DNA of 64,000 nt from Bacteroides clarus YIT 12056 (GCF_900129655.1 NZ_FQWK01000001.1:186001-250000); one strand, 5' to 3'. Positions 1 through 8,879 are shown, counted from the first letter of the stretch. The notes: generated from the sequence alone by a model not told the origin. Translations and numbers: made by a program.

Positions 1-908
1 GCCGCTTTGGCACGGGCACGTCCCACTGCATCGATTTCGTCGATGAATACGATGCAGGGAGCTTTTTCTTTGGCTTGGCGGAACAGGTCGCGGACGCGGG
101 AAGCGCCTACGCCGACAAACATTTCCACGAAGTCGGAACCTGCCAATGAGAAGAACGGTACGTTGGCTTCTCCGGCTACCGCCTTTGCCAGCAACGTCTT
201 ACCTGTTCCCGGAGGGCCTACGAGCAATGCGCCTTTGGGTATCTTGCCTCCCAGGTCTGTATATTTCTGCGGTTCTCTCAGGAATTCCACGATTTCCTCT
301 ACTTCCTGTTTGGCTTCGGCAAGTCCGGCTACATCCTTGAAGGTTACCTTTACGGGAGAGTTCTTTTCAAACAGTTGCGCTTTGGATTTGCCGACACTGA
401 AGATGCCGCTACCGCCGCCCATGCCGCCACCGCCACTCCAGCGACGGGACAGGAATATCCAGAAGCCGATGAGGAATGCGAACGGCAGTATCTGCCAGAG
501 GATTGCACCGAAGTAGTTACGCTTCTTTTCGTAGTTGATGGAGCCGTCGAAACGAGTCTCGTCTTTTTCTTTCTGCAGGAAGTCACCCAGGCTTTCGCGC
601 GAGGGGGCTTCTGTCGTAATCAGAGGATTCTTGCCTACACGGCTGGAATCGGCTTTGAATACATTGGGCACATATTGGGGCTTGACGTATGCCTCTACGG
701 AGTTATCGTCATAACCGGTCACTTTGCTTATATAGCCGTTGCGTACATATTCCTGAAATTCGTCGTAGGGGATGTTTTTGCTGGCTGTACCGCTTTCGTT
801 GGTGAGATACAGTCCCAGTAACATCATGGCTATAATCATATACAACCAGTTCAGGTTGAACTTGGGCATATTGGTTTTAGAGGGCTTTTTATTGGTGTTA
901 TTGTCCAT
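1..908 (-). CDS. ftsH: ATP-dependent zinc metalloprotease FtsH (N-terminal part, cut by window edge)
   Basis: Membrane-anchored AAA+ protease that degrades misassembled membrane proteins and short-lived regulators. The roughly 300 residues present read as FtsH: a cytoplasmic start ([10 protein letters not shown]), a first membrane helix around residues 20-36, the periplasmic FtsH_ext domain, a second helix around 138-154, a Gly-rich linker, then the AAA domain with Walker A GPPGTGKT near residue 235 and Walker B IVFIDEID near 287. The pore motif MFVGVGA is visible between them. The rest of the AAA domain and the HExxH protease domain lie outside the window. It follows rsfS by 9 bases on the same strand, so the two are probably one transcript. 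Identification is secure; only the end is missing. Confidence 0.97.
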   Translation of the reverse strand, partial: MDNNTNKKPSKTNMPKFNLNWLYMIIAMMLLGLYLTNESGTASKNIPYDEFQEYVRNGYISKVTGYDDNSVEAYVKPQYVPNVFKADSSRVGKNPLITTEAPSRESLGDFLQKEKDETRFDGSINYEKKRNYFGAILWQILPFAFLIGFWIFLSRRWSGGGGMGGGSGIFSVGKSKAQLFEKNSPVKVTFKDVAGLAEAKQEVEEIVEFLREPQKYTDLGGKIPKGALLVGPPGTGKTLLAKAVAGEANVPFFSLAGSDFVEMFVGVGASRVRDLFRQAKEKAPCIVFIDEIDAVGRARAKA

Positions 909-917
909 AAGTCTAAA

Positions 918-1277
918 TTAATCGAGGTCGGGGATTTGAGTTAGTTTGGCATCTGCCCATAGGTGTTCCAGATTGTAGAAGTCACGCGCTTCCGGCAGAA
1001 AGACGTGAACCAATACATCGGAATAGTCCATGGCTACCCATTCGGCGTTACGTAAGCCGTCTACCGCAAAAGGCTTGCTGTTCGCTCCTTTACGGGTGAA
1101 GTCTTTTACAGAGTCTACAATGGCGCTTACTTGGCTTGGAGAGTTTCCTTGACAGATGACGAAATAATTACATATAGTATCGTCTATTTGGGTAAGGTCT
1201 GCTATGACGATTTTTTTTCCTTTTTTATCTTGAATACCTTCTGTTATTTGTTGAATTAGTTTTTTAGCTTCGTTCAT
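918..1277 (-). CDS. rsfS: Ribosome silencing factor RsfS
   Basis: Small protein (119 aa) of the RsfS/YbeB/DUF143 family, which binds ribosomal protein uL14 on the 50S subunit and blocks joining with 30S when nutrients are scarce. Sequence support is the family core: IVIADLTQIDDTICNYFVIC, then SPSQVSAIVDSV, then GLRNAEWVAMDYSDVLVHVF, and the C-terminal YNLEHLWADA. Length matches the family (105-130 aa). It lies 9 bases upstream of ftsH on the minus strand, an arrangement common in Bacteroidetes, and has its own promoter just upstream. Confidence 0.96.
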   Translation of the reverse strand: MNEAKKLIQQITEGIQDKKGKKIVIADLTQIDDTICNYFVICQGNSPSQVSAIVDSVKDFTRKGANSKPFAVDGLRNAEWVAMDYSDVLVHVFLPEARDFYNLEHLWADAKLTQIPDLD

Positions 1278-1304
1278 TACACATTATTAATATTAAACAG
1301 GTGA

Positions 1305-1312
1305 CAAATATA
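1305..1312 (-). promoter_or_regulatory. Probable -7 box of the rsfS-ftsH transcript
   Basis: Read on the minus strand this is TATATTTG, a perfect match to the Bacteroides -7 consensus TAnnTTTG. It sits 28 bases before the rsfS start codon. No convincing -33 TTTG was found. Confidence 0.55.
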
Positions 1313-1438
1313 CGTTGATTTATCATATCAAACACGCAAAAGAGAAAAAGTCTTTCATTTTTTGTTTTTTTTTAGGTATATAATTCTTTGTGTCATGGTA
1401 TCTTATCAGATTTTAATGAAAAAAATAACGGAAAATGT

Positions 1439-1467
1439 TTTGGTTTATGGAAAACTTTGTATCTTTG
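1439..1467 (+). promoter_or_regulatory. Promoter of tRNA-Gln
   Basis: A -33 type TTTG at 1439-1442 and a perfect -7 box TATCTTTG at 1460-1467 are separated by 17 bases. The mature tRNA begins 30 bases further on. Confidence 0.65.
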
Positions 1468-1496
1468 CACCGCAAAACAGAAATGCGATGCTCAAT

Positions 1497-1570
1497 TGGG
1501 CTATGGTGTAATGGTAACACTACAGATTCTGGTCCTGTCATTCCTGGTTCGAATCCAGGTAGCCCAACCA
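1497..1570 (+). tRNA. tRNA-Gln (anticodon CUG)
   Basis: A 74-nt cloverleaf can be drawn by hand. The acceptor stem TGGGCTA pairs with TAGCCCA, followed by discriminator A and an encoded CCA end. The D arm is GTGT/ACAC. The anticodon loop is TTCTGGT with anticodon CTG. The variable loop has 4 nt, and the T arm is CCTGG-TTCGAAT-CCAGG. The last anticodon-stem pair (31-39) is A-C rather than A-T. The gene is isolated, with its own promoter and terminator. Confidence 0.95.
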
Positions 1571-1594
1571 TAAGACATATATTTAAAGCTAAGG

Positions 1595-1628
1595 AACCCA
1601 CTAAAATCATAATTTAGTGGGTTTTTTT
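1595..1628 (+). terminator. Rho-independent terminator after tRNA-Gln
   Basis: An 11-bp stem, AACCCACTAAA (1595-1605) with TTTAGTGGGTT (1613-1623), is followed by a T run to 1628. Confidence 0.85.
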
Positions 1629-1644
1629 ATTAGGCAAAAAAGAG

Positions 1645-1652
1645 TAAATTTG
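1645..1652 (+). promoter_or_regulatory. -7 box before the AICAR transformylase gene
   Basis: TAAATTTG matches TAnnTTTG and lies 24 bases before the start codon, just after the tRNA terminator. The -33 region is only a T run. Confidence 0.5.
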
Positions 1653-1675
1653 CAACAACTCAAACAATACTAATT

Positions 1676-2854
1676 ATGGCAAAAGAATTATCGCTGAAAT
1701 ACGGCTGTAACCCTAATCAAAAGCCGGCCCGCATTTTTATGCAGGAGGGGGAGTTGCCTATCGAAGTCCTGAACGGACGTCCGGGGTATATCAACTTTAT
1801 GGATGCCTTGAACGGTTGGCAATTGGTGAAGGAATTGAAAGAAGCCACCGGAATGCCGGCCGCCACTTCATTCAAACATGTGAGCCCGGCAGGAGCCGCT
1901 ATCGGGCTGGAGCTGGACGAAACGCTGAAAAAGATTTACTTTGTTGATAACCTGCCGCTTTCACCGCTTGCCAATGCCTATGTGCGTGCCCGTGGTGCCG
2001 ACCGTATGTCTTCTTATGGCGATTTTATCGCCCTGAGTGATGTATGTGACGAGGCTACCGCCCGTTTCATCAATCGTGAGGTTTCAGACGGGGTGATTGC
2101 TCCGGGCTATACCGATGAGGCGCTCGAAATATTGAGAAACAAGCGTAAAGGTACTTATAATGTAATCAAGATTGATCCGGCTTATAAACCGGCTCCGATT
2201 GAACATAAAGACGTGTTCGGAGTTACTTTTGAACAAGGGCGCAATGAGATTAAGCTGAATGGCGAGGAGTTGTTTGCTGATATTCCTACCCGGAATAAGA
2301 ATTTCTCCGAAGCCGCCAAGCGTGATTTGATGATAGCGCTTATTACCCTGAAGTATACCCAGTCTAATTCCGTATGTTATGTGAAAGACGGCCAGGCAAT
2401 CGGTATCGGCGCCGGTCAGCAAAGCCGTATTCATTGTACCCGTTTGGCAGGAAATAAAGCTGATATATGGTACTTGCGCCAACATCCGAAAGTGCTGAAT
2501 CTGCCTTGGGTGGAGAAGATACGCCGTGCCGACCGTGACAATACGATTGACGTTTACATCAGTGACGATTATGATGATGTATTGGCTGACGGCGTTTGGC
2601 AGCAATTCTTTACGGAGAAGCCGGAGGTGCTGACCCGTGAGGAGAAACGTGCCTGGCTGGATACTTTAAGAGGGGTTGCACTGGGCTCTGACGCTTTCTT
2701 CCCCTTTGGTGATAATATTGAGCGCGCGCACAAGAGTGGCGTGGAGTTTATAGCGCAGGCCGGCGGTTCGGTACGCGATGATCATGTTATCGAGACTTGC
2801 GATAAGTATGGTATAGCAATGGCGTTTACGGGTATCCGTCTGTTCCACCATTAA
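1676..2854 (+). CDS. Stand-alone AICAR transformylase (PurH C-terminal domain homologue)
   Basis: A 392-aa member of the AICARFT/IMPCHase family, expected to formylate AICAR to FAICAR with 10-formyl-tetrahydrofolate in purine synthesis. The start LSLKYGCNPNQKPARIF corresponds to the LRYGENPHQ opening of the transformylase domain of PurH. FKHVSPAGAA holds the Lys-His pair used in catalysis in PurH. SVCYVKDGQAIGIGAGQQSR and the C-terminal GSDAFFPFGDNIERAHKSGV are also typical. The N-terminal MGS-like IMP cyclohydrolase domain of full PurH (over 500 aa) is absent. A separate bifunctional purH may exist elsewhere in the genome, which cannot be seen here. The gene is monocistronic, between the tRNA terminator and a hairpin repeat. 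Confidence 0.9.
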   Translation: MAKELSLKYGCNPNQKPARIFMQEGELPIEVLNGRPGYINFMDALNGWQLVKELKEATGMPAATSFKHVSPAGAAIGLELDETLKKIYFVDNLPLSPLANAYVRARGADRMSSYGDFIALSDVCDEATARFINREVSDGVIAPGYTDEALEILRNKRKGTYNVIKIDPAYKPAPIEHKDVFGVTFEQGRNEIKLNGEELFADIPTRNKNFSEAAKRDLMIALITLKYTQSNSVCYVKDGQAIGIGAGQQSRIHCTRLAGNKADIWYLRQHPKVLNLPWVEKIRRADRDNTIDVYISDDYDDVLADGVWQQFFTEKPEVLTREEKRAWLDTLRGVALGSDAFFPFGDNIERAHKSGVEFIAQAGGSVRDDHVIETCDKYGIAMAFTGIRLFHH

Positions 2855-2880
2855 GAGGTGGATGTGCCCAAATAAAATTC

Positions 2881-3005
2881 ACTTACTATTTGTTTCTTTT
2901 CAGGCACGGATTACACGGATTTTATGGAAAATATGGATTTCCTTTATCCTTTTCAGTGAAGTCTGTGTAATCCGTGCCTGAAAGAAATTATCAAGTGTAT
3001 TTTGA
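2881..3005. repeat. Dispersed hairpin repeat, copy 1
   Basis: An inverted repeat with arms at 2902-2919 and 2962-2979 (AGGCACGGATTACACGGA against TCTGTGTAATCCGTGCCT) around a 42-nt loop. Conserved flanks on both sides (TTGTTTC before, GAAAGAAAT..TCAAG..TATTTTGA after) recur at 24510-24610. It lies between convergent genes and may stop transcription from both sides. Confidence 0.8.
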
Positions 3006-3016
3006 CCCCCCCCCCC
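3006..3016. repeat. 11-nt homopolymeric C tract
   Basis: Eleven consecutive C residues end one base before the stop codon of the minus-strand lyase gene (TAG at 3018-3020). It lies outside the reading frame, so slippage here would not change the protein. Confidence 0.9.
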
Positions 3017-3017
3017 T

Positions 3018-5429
3018 CTATAAGATTATTACATCTATCCCGGGCTTTAGCTTTTCCTGATTTTGCGGGTCGGCAATTTGTATATCCGTCACTTTTCCTT
3101 TACTTCTCTTTATTTGTACAACACAGGGTTTCAGGGCTTTCACCTTTATTTCTCCATTGTCGAAGGTGTCGGGCTTGAAGAATACAATTTGCAGGATTCC
3201 CGATTTCCGATTACTAACGGCTTGCATCTCCATATCGTTCCGTTCAATTTTCAGATGCCGGTGGGAGTATGCTTTCATCTTTTCCGGATGGTTGATTCCC
3301 GGTACAACGATATATGCGTAAGATGCATTCCGGGGTGACTTGCCGTGATTAATGCTCAGGTTGAACACAGGTATGCTGATTTCCGTAGCAGGATAATTGA
3401 AATTGATTTTTGCCCAGTTGCCTTTTTGCCTGTTCATCCTTAGTTTTACATTATTCTCCTGAAGGAACAGGTAGGCGATGCTGTCATGCCAGATCCATTG
3501 CGGAGCTTGCTCAAAAGAAAATTCTCCTTGGGCTGCTTGCCGGAGTGTCTTTCCTGTATTTATCCATGTGTCTCCGTCTAAATGGCATTGATTGAGGGTG
3601 GTAACGATGTCTGCCGGGACATCCGAGCCGATGCCGCTACCTAAGCAGACCACTTCGTTGTCGAACATAAACCATGACTTTTGGGCTTTTACGCCATAGT
3701 CATTCAGCCTGAAGGTCATTACACCGTATTTCCCGTCGGATACTCCGCCTGTGAATGTACAGGTTCCCTTGGTTCCCCAGTCAACAGGATTGCGTTTTTC
3801 TCCTGCGGGCAGAGTGGTTCCCGGTATTCTGTCCCACTCCCAAACGGGGAAGATGTCAACATATTCATTGCCGTTGACACGAATGTTGGTAGCACCGTCA
3901 CTCATATAGGTTCCGTATATATTTTCGCCGTTACCGCTTTCGGTCTTGTTGGTGCGTGTTGAGGAGGCGCGTACGGAAAAGTCGTAATTCTGTCGGTTGT
4001 GTAACATGTAGTCTGAACAATAATACATTGTATTTCTGTCCGAACGCTGATAAGATGCTTCCCGGGTGAGGAAACGGCGGGCAATGCTCGCATAGTCGTC
4101 GGCATGTGCGGCATCGAGCGTCTGTAAGTTTTTAAACAGGACTGCGCAATCTCCGTAATCCAATGTTCCTTTGCGGCTGACACCTCTGCCTGTTACACTG
4201 AAGTCCAGATATCTGCTGCGGAATACGTTGAAGTAGGTGTTGCGGATAAAATTGGAAAACAGGCTGAGTTTCTCCGGATTCATGGCATATTTTGTACCGT
4301 TGAGGATATTGCCCATGCGCACTATGTTATCAACAAACACCGTTCCGTATCCGCCGATGTAGAGTTGAGGCCCGTGCTGGTGATAGGACAAGTCTTCTTG
4401 TATGCCTTCGTTCGCGACAATTTGTACGGGATAGAATATTTCATCGGCGTTGACACGTACAATGCTGTCATTTTTCAACAGGCAACCTCTTATTAAATGA
4501 TGAATGGCAATGTCCATTTTATTGGCGCCGGTCCACTTACGCGGGTCGCTACGTTCGCCCATTGCTTTTAAGATAGGCGCACTGATTTCGGGCGGGAGCT
4601 TCTGTTGTCCTGCATCCATCAGGGCGAGGAGCGAAGCTTGCGTTTGCGGTACGGAAATTTGGTTATACCACCAGTTGAAACAGGTAGGATCTTGTGCTAT
4701 CCAGTATTGCAGGGCAGCCCTGATTGCATTGTATAATACCTCGTTACCGTAATAGCGGGATTGTTTGTCGGTATATGAAGCGGCTATTGTAACCAACCGC
4801 TTCAAGTGGTCTGCCGGTTCCCAGTTGGTACGGAAAAAACAGGTATAATCGAGGTCGTTCCATTTGCCTTCCGGGAGCATGGAGCGTAATAATCTCTCTG
4901 TTGCTTGGTCTGTTTGCTGCGGGGTGGATTTGGCATATAGTTCTTCGCGTATCCGGTCGAGAATTTGCTCATATTCGTCCTGCGGGATGCCGGCTTGGCT
5001 TTGGCTTCGCTTTCCATTGGCAGGATTATAGTAGGCGGGATAGGAGGGTGCCTGACGTTTTATCTCTCCTGCCATTTCCAAGGTAACCACTCCTTTGGCA
5101 GCTCGGTTGGTATATATTTCGGCAACGAGGTTGATGCTGTTTTCCGTTCTGCCTTGCGGATGATATACCAGCCGTATGGTTCCTTTCTCACCGGGTTGAT
5201 AGGCTTTTTCAGACCATTCGGACGAGGTGCATCCGCAACCGGTAATGATATTTTTGATAGTGAGAGGTTTGTCGCCGGTGTTTATGAACCGGAAATCATG
5301 GCTGACGGTTCCGTCTTGTTCCTGAACGGTTCCCCAATCGAATTTGGTTTCCGAGAATGTGATTTCTTGTGCCGGTAGCAGACTGTTTGCCGTCAGCAGC
5401 ACGATACCTAAGGTTAGAATTCTTTTCAT
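3018..5429 (-). CDS. DUF1573-polysaccharide lyase family 8 fusion protein
   Basis: A secreted 803-aa protein. A signal peptide (MKRILTLGIVLLTANSLLPA) is followed by a DUF1573 Ig-like domain at about residues 22-125 (FDWGTVQEQDGTVSHDFRF, GCGCTSSEW). Then comes a polysaccharide lyase 8 region related to chondroitin AC and hyaluronate lyases. The helical toroid part carries NWWYNQISVPQ (about 252). Catalytic candidates are Asn303 (TGANKMD), His352 (YHQHGPQ) and Tyr361 (GGYG); their 49- and 9-residue spacing fits the known PL8 Asn-His-Tyr triad. SINHGKSPRNASYAYIVVPG in the C-terminal part is also typical. By family it would cleave uronic-acid-containing glycosaminoglycans by beta-elimination. The DUF1573 fusion is unusual. 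No sulfatase or SusCD lies beside it. Substrate is not determined. Confidence 0.87.
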   Translation of the reverse strand: MKRILTLGIVLLTANSLLPAQEITFSETKFDWGTVQEQDGTVSHDFRFINTGDKPLTIKNIITGCGCTSSEWSEKAYQPGEKGTIRLVYHPQGRTENSINLVAEIYTNRAAKGVVTLEMAGEIKRQAPSYPAYYNPANGKRSQSQAGIPQDEYEQILDRIREELYAKSTPQQTDQATERLLRSMLPEGKWNDLDYTCFFRTNWEPADHLKRLVTIAASYTDKQSRYYGNEVLYNAIRAALQYWIAQDPTCFNWWYNQISVPQTQASLLALMDAGQQKLPPEISAPILKAMGERSDPRKWTGANKMDIAIHHLIRGCLLKNDSIVRVNADEIFYPVQIVANEGIQEDLSYHQHGPQLYIGGYGTVFVDNIVRMGNILNGTKYAMNPEKLSLFSNFIRNTYFNVFRSRYLDFSVTGRGVSRKGTLDYGDCAVLFKNLQTLDAAHADDYASIARRFLTREASYQRSDRNTMYYCSDYMLHNRQNYDFSVRASSTRTNKTESGNGENIYGTYMSDGATNIRVNGNEYVDIFPVWEWDRIPGTTLPAGEKRNPVDWGTKGTCTFTGGVSDGKYGVMTFRLNDYGVKAQKSWFMFDNEVVCLGSGIGSDVPADIVTTLNQCHLDGDTWINTGKTLRQAAQGEFSFEQAPQWIWHDSIAYLFLQENNVKLRMNRQKGNWAKINFNYPATEISIPVFNLSINHGKSPRNASYAYIVVPGINHPEKMKAYSHRHLKIERNDMEMQAVSNRKSGILQIVFFKPDTFDNGEIKVKALKPCVVQIKRSKGKVTDIQIADPQNQEKLKPGIDVIIL

Positions 5430-5456
5430 ATTTCAGCAGTGAGATTAGATTTGGAT

Positions 5457-5502
5457 AAAAAAGAGGTTATGCCAAAAGCCTTCATTCTTTTGGCATAACC
5501 TC
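5457..5502 (-). terminator. Rho-independent terminator of the DUF349 gene
   Basis: A perfect 16-bp stem at 5463-5478 and 5487-5502 with an 8-nt loop. On the minus strand it ends in six T residues (5457-5462). It lies 20 bases past the DUF349 stop codon and before the lyase gene, so the two are separate transcripts. Confidence 0.88.
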
Positions 5503-5522
5503 GTATAATTAGATTCAAAAAA

Positions 5523-7376
5523 TTATTCCGCTTCGTTGATTGAATTGTCAATCACCTTAATTTTCTGTTTAACCAGCTCTATATCGCCTTTTAGTTTCTC
5601 AACCTTACGGTTAAGTTCGGTCAGAAGGCTGTTGCCTTTCTTGGAAGAAGCCGTCAGGAAACCCAAATTGTTTTCGTAAGTCTGCAATTCGTTTTTCATG
5701 TTTTCGCAGGCACGTACCAGTTTGTCCCGTTCACGGTAGAGGGCTTGCGGGCTACCTTCCTGAATATTGCTGATAGACGATTTGAAGTTACTCAGTTTCT
5801 TGTTGGAAGCGCTGATGTTGAAGCGTTCAAACAGCTTGTCTATCTGGCTGTGATATTGTTTGTAAATCTTGTCTTTTTCTTTAAATGGCACATGTCCTAT
5901 GCCGTTCCACTCTTTCATGAGTTCGCGAACCTGTTGGGTGGCTTCTTCCACATCCGTCGTTTCATCGATGGCGGTCAGCTTTTCGATAATGGCTTTCTTC
6001 TTTTCCAGATTTTCCTGTTCAACGGAACGTTGTGAAGAAGTCGCTTTGTTCTTTTGTTCAAAGAAGTAGTCGCAGGCGGAGATGAACCGCTTCCAAATGG
6101 CGTCCGAATATTTCTTGGCAACAGGCCCTACTGTTTTCCACTCTTTCTGGAGTTTGGTCAGTTCGTCCGCTGTCGCTTTCCAGTCGGTACTGTCTTTCAG
6201 GGCTTCCGCTTTTTCACATAAGGCGCGCTTCTTTTCAAGGTTCTCGTTCATGCCTTCTTTCAGGGATTTGAAGAACTCGCCTTTCTTCTGGAAGAATTCA
6301 TCACAGGCTTTGCGGAAACGCTCAAATATCTTCACGTTCATCTTTTGCGGAGCAAAACCGATGGTTTTCCATTTGTTTTGCAAAGCGATGATTTCCTGAG
6401 TTTTGTTTTCCCAGGAAGAGAAGTTGGTAAGCTCGCTGTAATCAATGGCCTCGATGATTTCGCAAATTACGGTCTTTTGGTCGAGATTGTGTTGCTCAGT
6501 CTCTTTCAAAGCTTCGAAATGTTGCTGGTGACGACGGTTCACGGTAGTAGAGGCTGCTTTGAAGCGTGCCCATATTTCGTCGCGCAGTTCTTTGGCTACC
6601 GGTCCTGTGTCGCGGAATTCCTGATGCAATTTCTGCAATTGATGGAAAGCGGAAACCACATCCGGTTCGTCTGCCAGTTTCTCGGCGGCTTCGCAAAGAT
6701 GATTCTTTATTTCAAGATTCTTCTTGAAGTCATATTCACGGAATTCGTTATTCAGTTTCAAAAGGTCGTAGAACTTCTCGACATACAGCTGGTAGTTCTT
6801 CCACAGTTCGTTAATCTTGGCCTGCGGCACGATTTTAACTTCGTTCCATTGCTGCTGCAACTTTTTGAATTCCGTATAGTTCTTATTGGCGTCTTCCGGA
6901 GATTCCACCAACTCTTTCAGTTCCTCGATGATAGAAAGCTTGATTTGCAGGTTGAGTTCTTTCAGTTTCTCCTGTTCTGCATTGAGCGCGCTTCTTTTTT
7001 CCTTGATGACGGACATGGTATTTTTGAATTCCTCTTCCAAAGCGTCGGCTTGTGGAACAAACTCTTCAATAGCTCCCCCATTCTCAACGAATTGCTTCTT
7101 TGCGGCTTCCTGCTCTGAGTTATGTAGTTTGTAGAAAGCCTGTTTCAAACCGTCTATCTCCGATTTGGCAGCATTCTCCACGTCTGTTGCAATCTCTTTG
7201 AGTTTGTTCAGGATTTCTTCTTTAGTGAGCTTTTGAACTGATTCGGCCGGCTTGTCGGTCAAGGTTGCCTCAGCGGGAGTTTCTGTTGTTGCCGGCTCAG
7301 AAACCTCTGCTGTTTTTTTGTCTTCTTCTAATTCCACCGGTTTGTCGGGGAGATTAGTGTCATGAGTGTCCGTCAT
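5523..7376 (-). CDS. DUF349 repeat protein
   Basis: A 617-aa cytoplasmic protein without signal peptide. Residues 1-55 are an acidic, Thr/Glu/Pro-rich tail. About five DUF349 repeats follow between residues 150 and 525, each with a W-N/K-x-I/V-G pattern: LQQQWNEVKIVP, LHQEFRDTGPVAKE, LQNKWKTIGFAPQK, LQKEWKTVGPVAKK and LMKEWNGIGHVPFK. The last 75 residues form a coiled coil (LNRKVEKLKGDIELVKQKIK). DUF349 proteins are common in Bacteroidetes and their role is not settled. The gene appears monocistronic, with a strong terminator. The high charge and helical repeats suggest a scaffold or nucleic-acid-associated role, but that is inference only. Confidence 0.88.
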   Translation of the reverse strand: MTDTHDTNLPDKPVELEEDKKTAEVSEPATTETPAEATLTDKPAESVQKLTKEEILNKLKEIATDVENAAKSEIDGLKQAFYKLHNSEQEAAKKQFVENGGAIEEFVPQADALEEEFKNTMSVIKEKRSALNAEQEKLKELNLQIKLSIIEELKELVESPEDANKNYTEFKKLQQQWNEVKIVPQAKINELWKNYQLYVEKFYDLLKLNNEFREYDFKKNLEIKNHLCEAAEKLADEPDVVSAFHQLQKLHQEFRDTGPVAKELRDEIWARFKAASTTVNRRHQQHFEALKETEQHNLDQKTVICEIIEAIDYSELTNFSSWENKTQEIIALQNKWKTIGFAPQKMNVKIFERFRKACDEFFQKKGEFFKSLKEGMNENLEKKRALCEKAEALKDSTDWKATADELTKLQKEWKTVGPVAKKYSDAIWKRFISACDYFFEQKNKATSSQRSVEQENLEKKKAIIEKLTAIDETTDVEEATQQVRELMKEWNGIGHVPFKEKDKIYKQYHSQIDKLFERFNISASNKKLSNFKSSISNIQEGSPQALYRERDKLVRACENMKNELQTYENNLGFLTASSKKGNSLLTELNRKVEKLKGDIELVKQKIKVIDNSINEAE

Positions 7377-7491
7377 TTGTATTTACTTTTTAGAAACGGG
7401 ATACCCCGTTCGGGTTACATTAGGTTACAAATTAATGAAATAAAATGATTACTTCATACTTTTTCCCTTAATTTTTTTCAATTTAGCCGTT

Positions 7492-8838
7492 TCAGGCCAA
7501 TAGTACGGTGATGCCCATATACATCATCATGCCGATAATATCGTTGGTGATGGATATAAACGGACCTGTGGCGATGGCCGGGTCTACTTTCAGCTTTTCG
7601 AGTGTCATGGGTACTAACGTTCCGAATATGGAAGCGAACATGACAACGGCAAACAGACTGATAGATACGGAGTAGGTAACTGTGGCCGTACCGCCGAACC
7701 GTACAAAATTATATATGTATACCAATAAGGATATGATAGTCGCGTTGATTACCGCTACCACGGATTCCTTGGCAATTTGCTTGAATGTATCTTTTGCGTC
7801 CAGAGAACTGTTGGCAAGGCCCTGCACGATGATTGCGGAAGACTGGGTTCCCACGTTTCCGCCCGTGCCACCGATTAACGGAATGTACAGCGCCATTTCG
7901 GGGTGTGCGGCGAAAGTCGCGTCGAAATTGCCTAATATCATGGAGTTGCCGATACCGCCCAACATACCGATAAGCAGCCACGGCAGGCGTGCGGAAGTCT
8001 GGCGCATGACATTGTCGTCCGTTTCCACGTCCTGTGACAAACCGGATGCCAATTGGTAGTCGCGCTCCGATTGTTCGCGAACCTCGTCCATGACGTCGTC
8101 CACGGTGATTTGCCCTACCAGGCGGCCTATACTGTCGACGACGGGCACTGCCACCAAGTCGTATTTCTCGATGATCTGTACCACTTCGTCCGTGGGAGTG
8201 TCTACATGGACGGAAATGGGGTCTTTCCTCATCACATGTTTCACTTTGGAAACGGAGGGAGAGGTAATCATCTTCTTCAACGGGAATACGCCTTGCAGGC
8301 GTTCGTCATCATCAATGACGTATACGTAGTAGATTTCGTCCAGCTGTTCGGCTTGCAGACGCATTTCTTTCAGACATTCCGGCATACTCCAGTTCTCGTT
8401 GACGGTTACCATTTCCGTACCCATCAAACCGCCGGCGGTGTCTTCATCGTATTTCAACAGGTCTACGATGTCTCCGGCCTGCTCTATATCTTCAATATGC
8501 GAGAGGACTTCTTCCTTTTTTTCCTCGTCGAGGTCGCGCATCAGGTCTACGGCATCATCCGTATCCATATAGTCCACAAACCGTTTGGCAATGGTTTCCG
8601 AAGGCAGAAGTTCCAGGAATTCCTTTCGGACATCTTCGTCCATTTCTACCAATACGTCGGCGGCTGTTTCGTTGTCGAGAAGACGATAAACGAAGCGCGC
8701 CTCTTCGGGCGCGAGGTCATTACACAGTTCGGCAATGTCTGCCGGATGCAGGTCGATAAGAAGCGCCTTGACGTTTTCCGCGTCTTTCTGCTCTATAAAG
8801 CTTTTGACTCTATCTATGTATTCTTCGTTTATTTCCAT
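7492..8838 (-). CDS. mgtE: Magnesium transporter MgtE
   Basis: A 448-aa Mg2+ channel/transporter of the inner membrane. The cytoplasmic MgtE_N superhelical domain (about residues 1-130) contains LHPADIAELCNDL and LDEEKKEEVLSHI. Two CBS domains follow (about 135-260; VPVVDSIGRLVGQITVDDV). The transmembrane part (about 280-448) has five helices, with the conserved LIGGTGGNVGTQSSAI and the pore-lining segment GPFISITNDIIGMMMYMGI near the end. In characterised MgtE the N and CBS domains sense cytosolic Mg2+ and gate the channel. It follows rsmA after 41 bases on the same strand and is probably co-transcribed. Confidence 0.96.
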   Translation of the reverse strand: MEINEEYIDRVKSFIEQKDAENVKALLIDLHPADIAELCNDLAPEEARFVYRLLDNETAADVLVEMDEDVRKEFLELLPSETIAKRFVDYMDTDDAVDLMRDLDEEKKEEVLSHIEDIEQAGDIVDLLKYDEDTAGGLMGTEMVTVNENWSMPECLKEMRLQAEQLDEIYYVYVIDDDERLQGVFPLKKMITSPSVSKVKHVMRKDPISVHVDTPTDEVVQIIEKYDLVAVPVVDSIGRLVGQITVDDVMDEVREQSERDYQLASGLSQDVETDDNVMRQTSARLPWLLIGMLGGIGNSMILGNFDATFAAHPEMALYIPLIGGTGGNVGTQSSAIIVQGLANSSLDAKDTFKQIAKESVVAVINATIISLLVYIYNFVRFGGTATVTYSVSISLFAVVMFASIFGTLVPMTLEKLKVDPAIATGPFISITNDIIGMMMYMGITVLLA

Positions 8839-8879
8839 AACTCATTGTATATCGCCTAAGGCTGAAAGCCGTTAAATGC

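Noticed and set aside
1435..1617. 60-aa frame over the tRNA
   Set aside because: It is a by-product of the tRNA gene, its promoter and terminator.
3006..3016. Coding phase variation by the C tract
   Set aside because: The tract is after the stop codon, so slippage cannot alter the protein.
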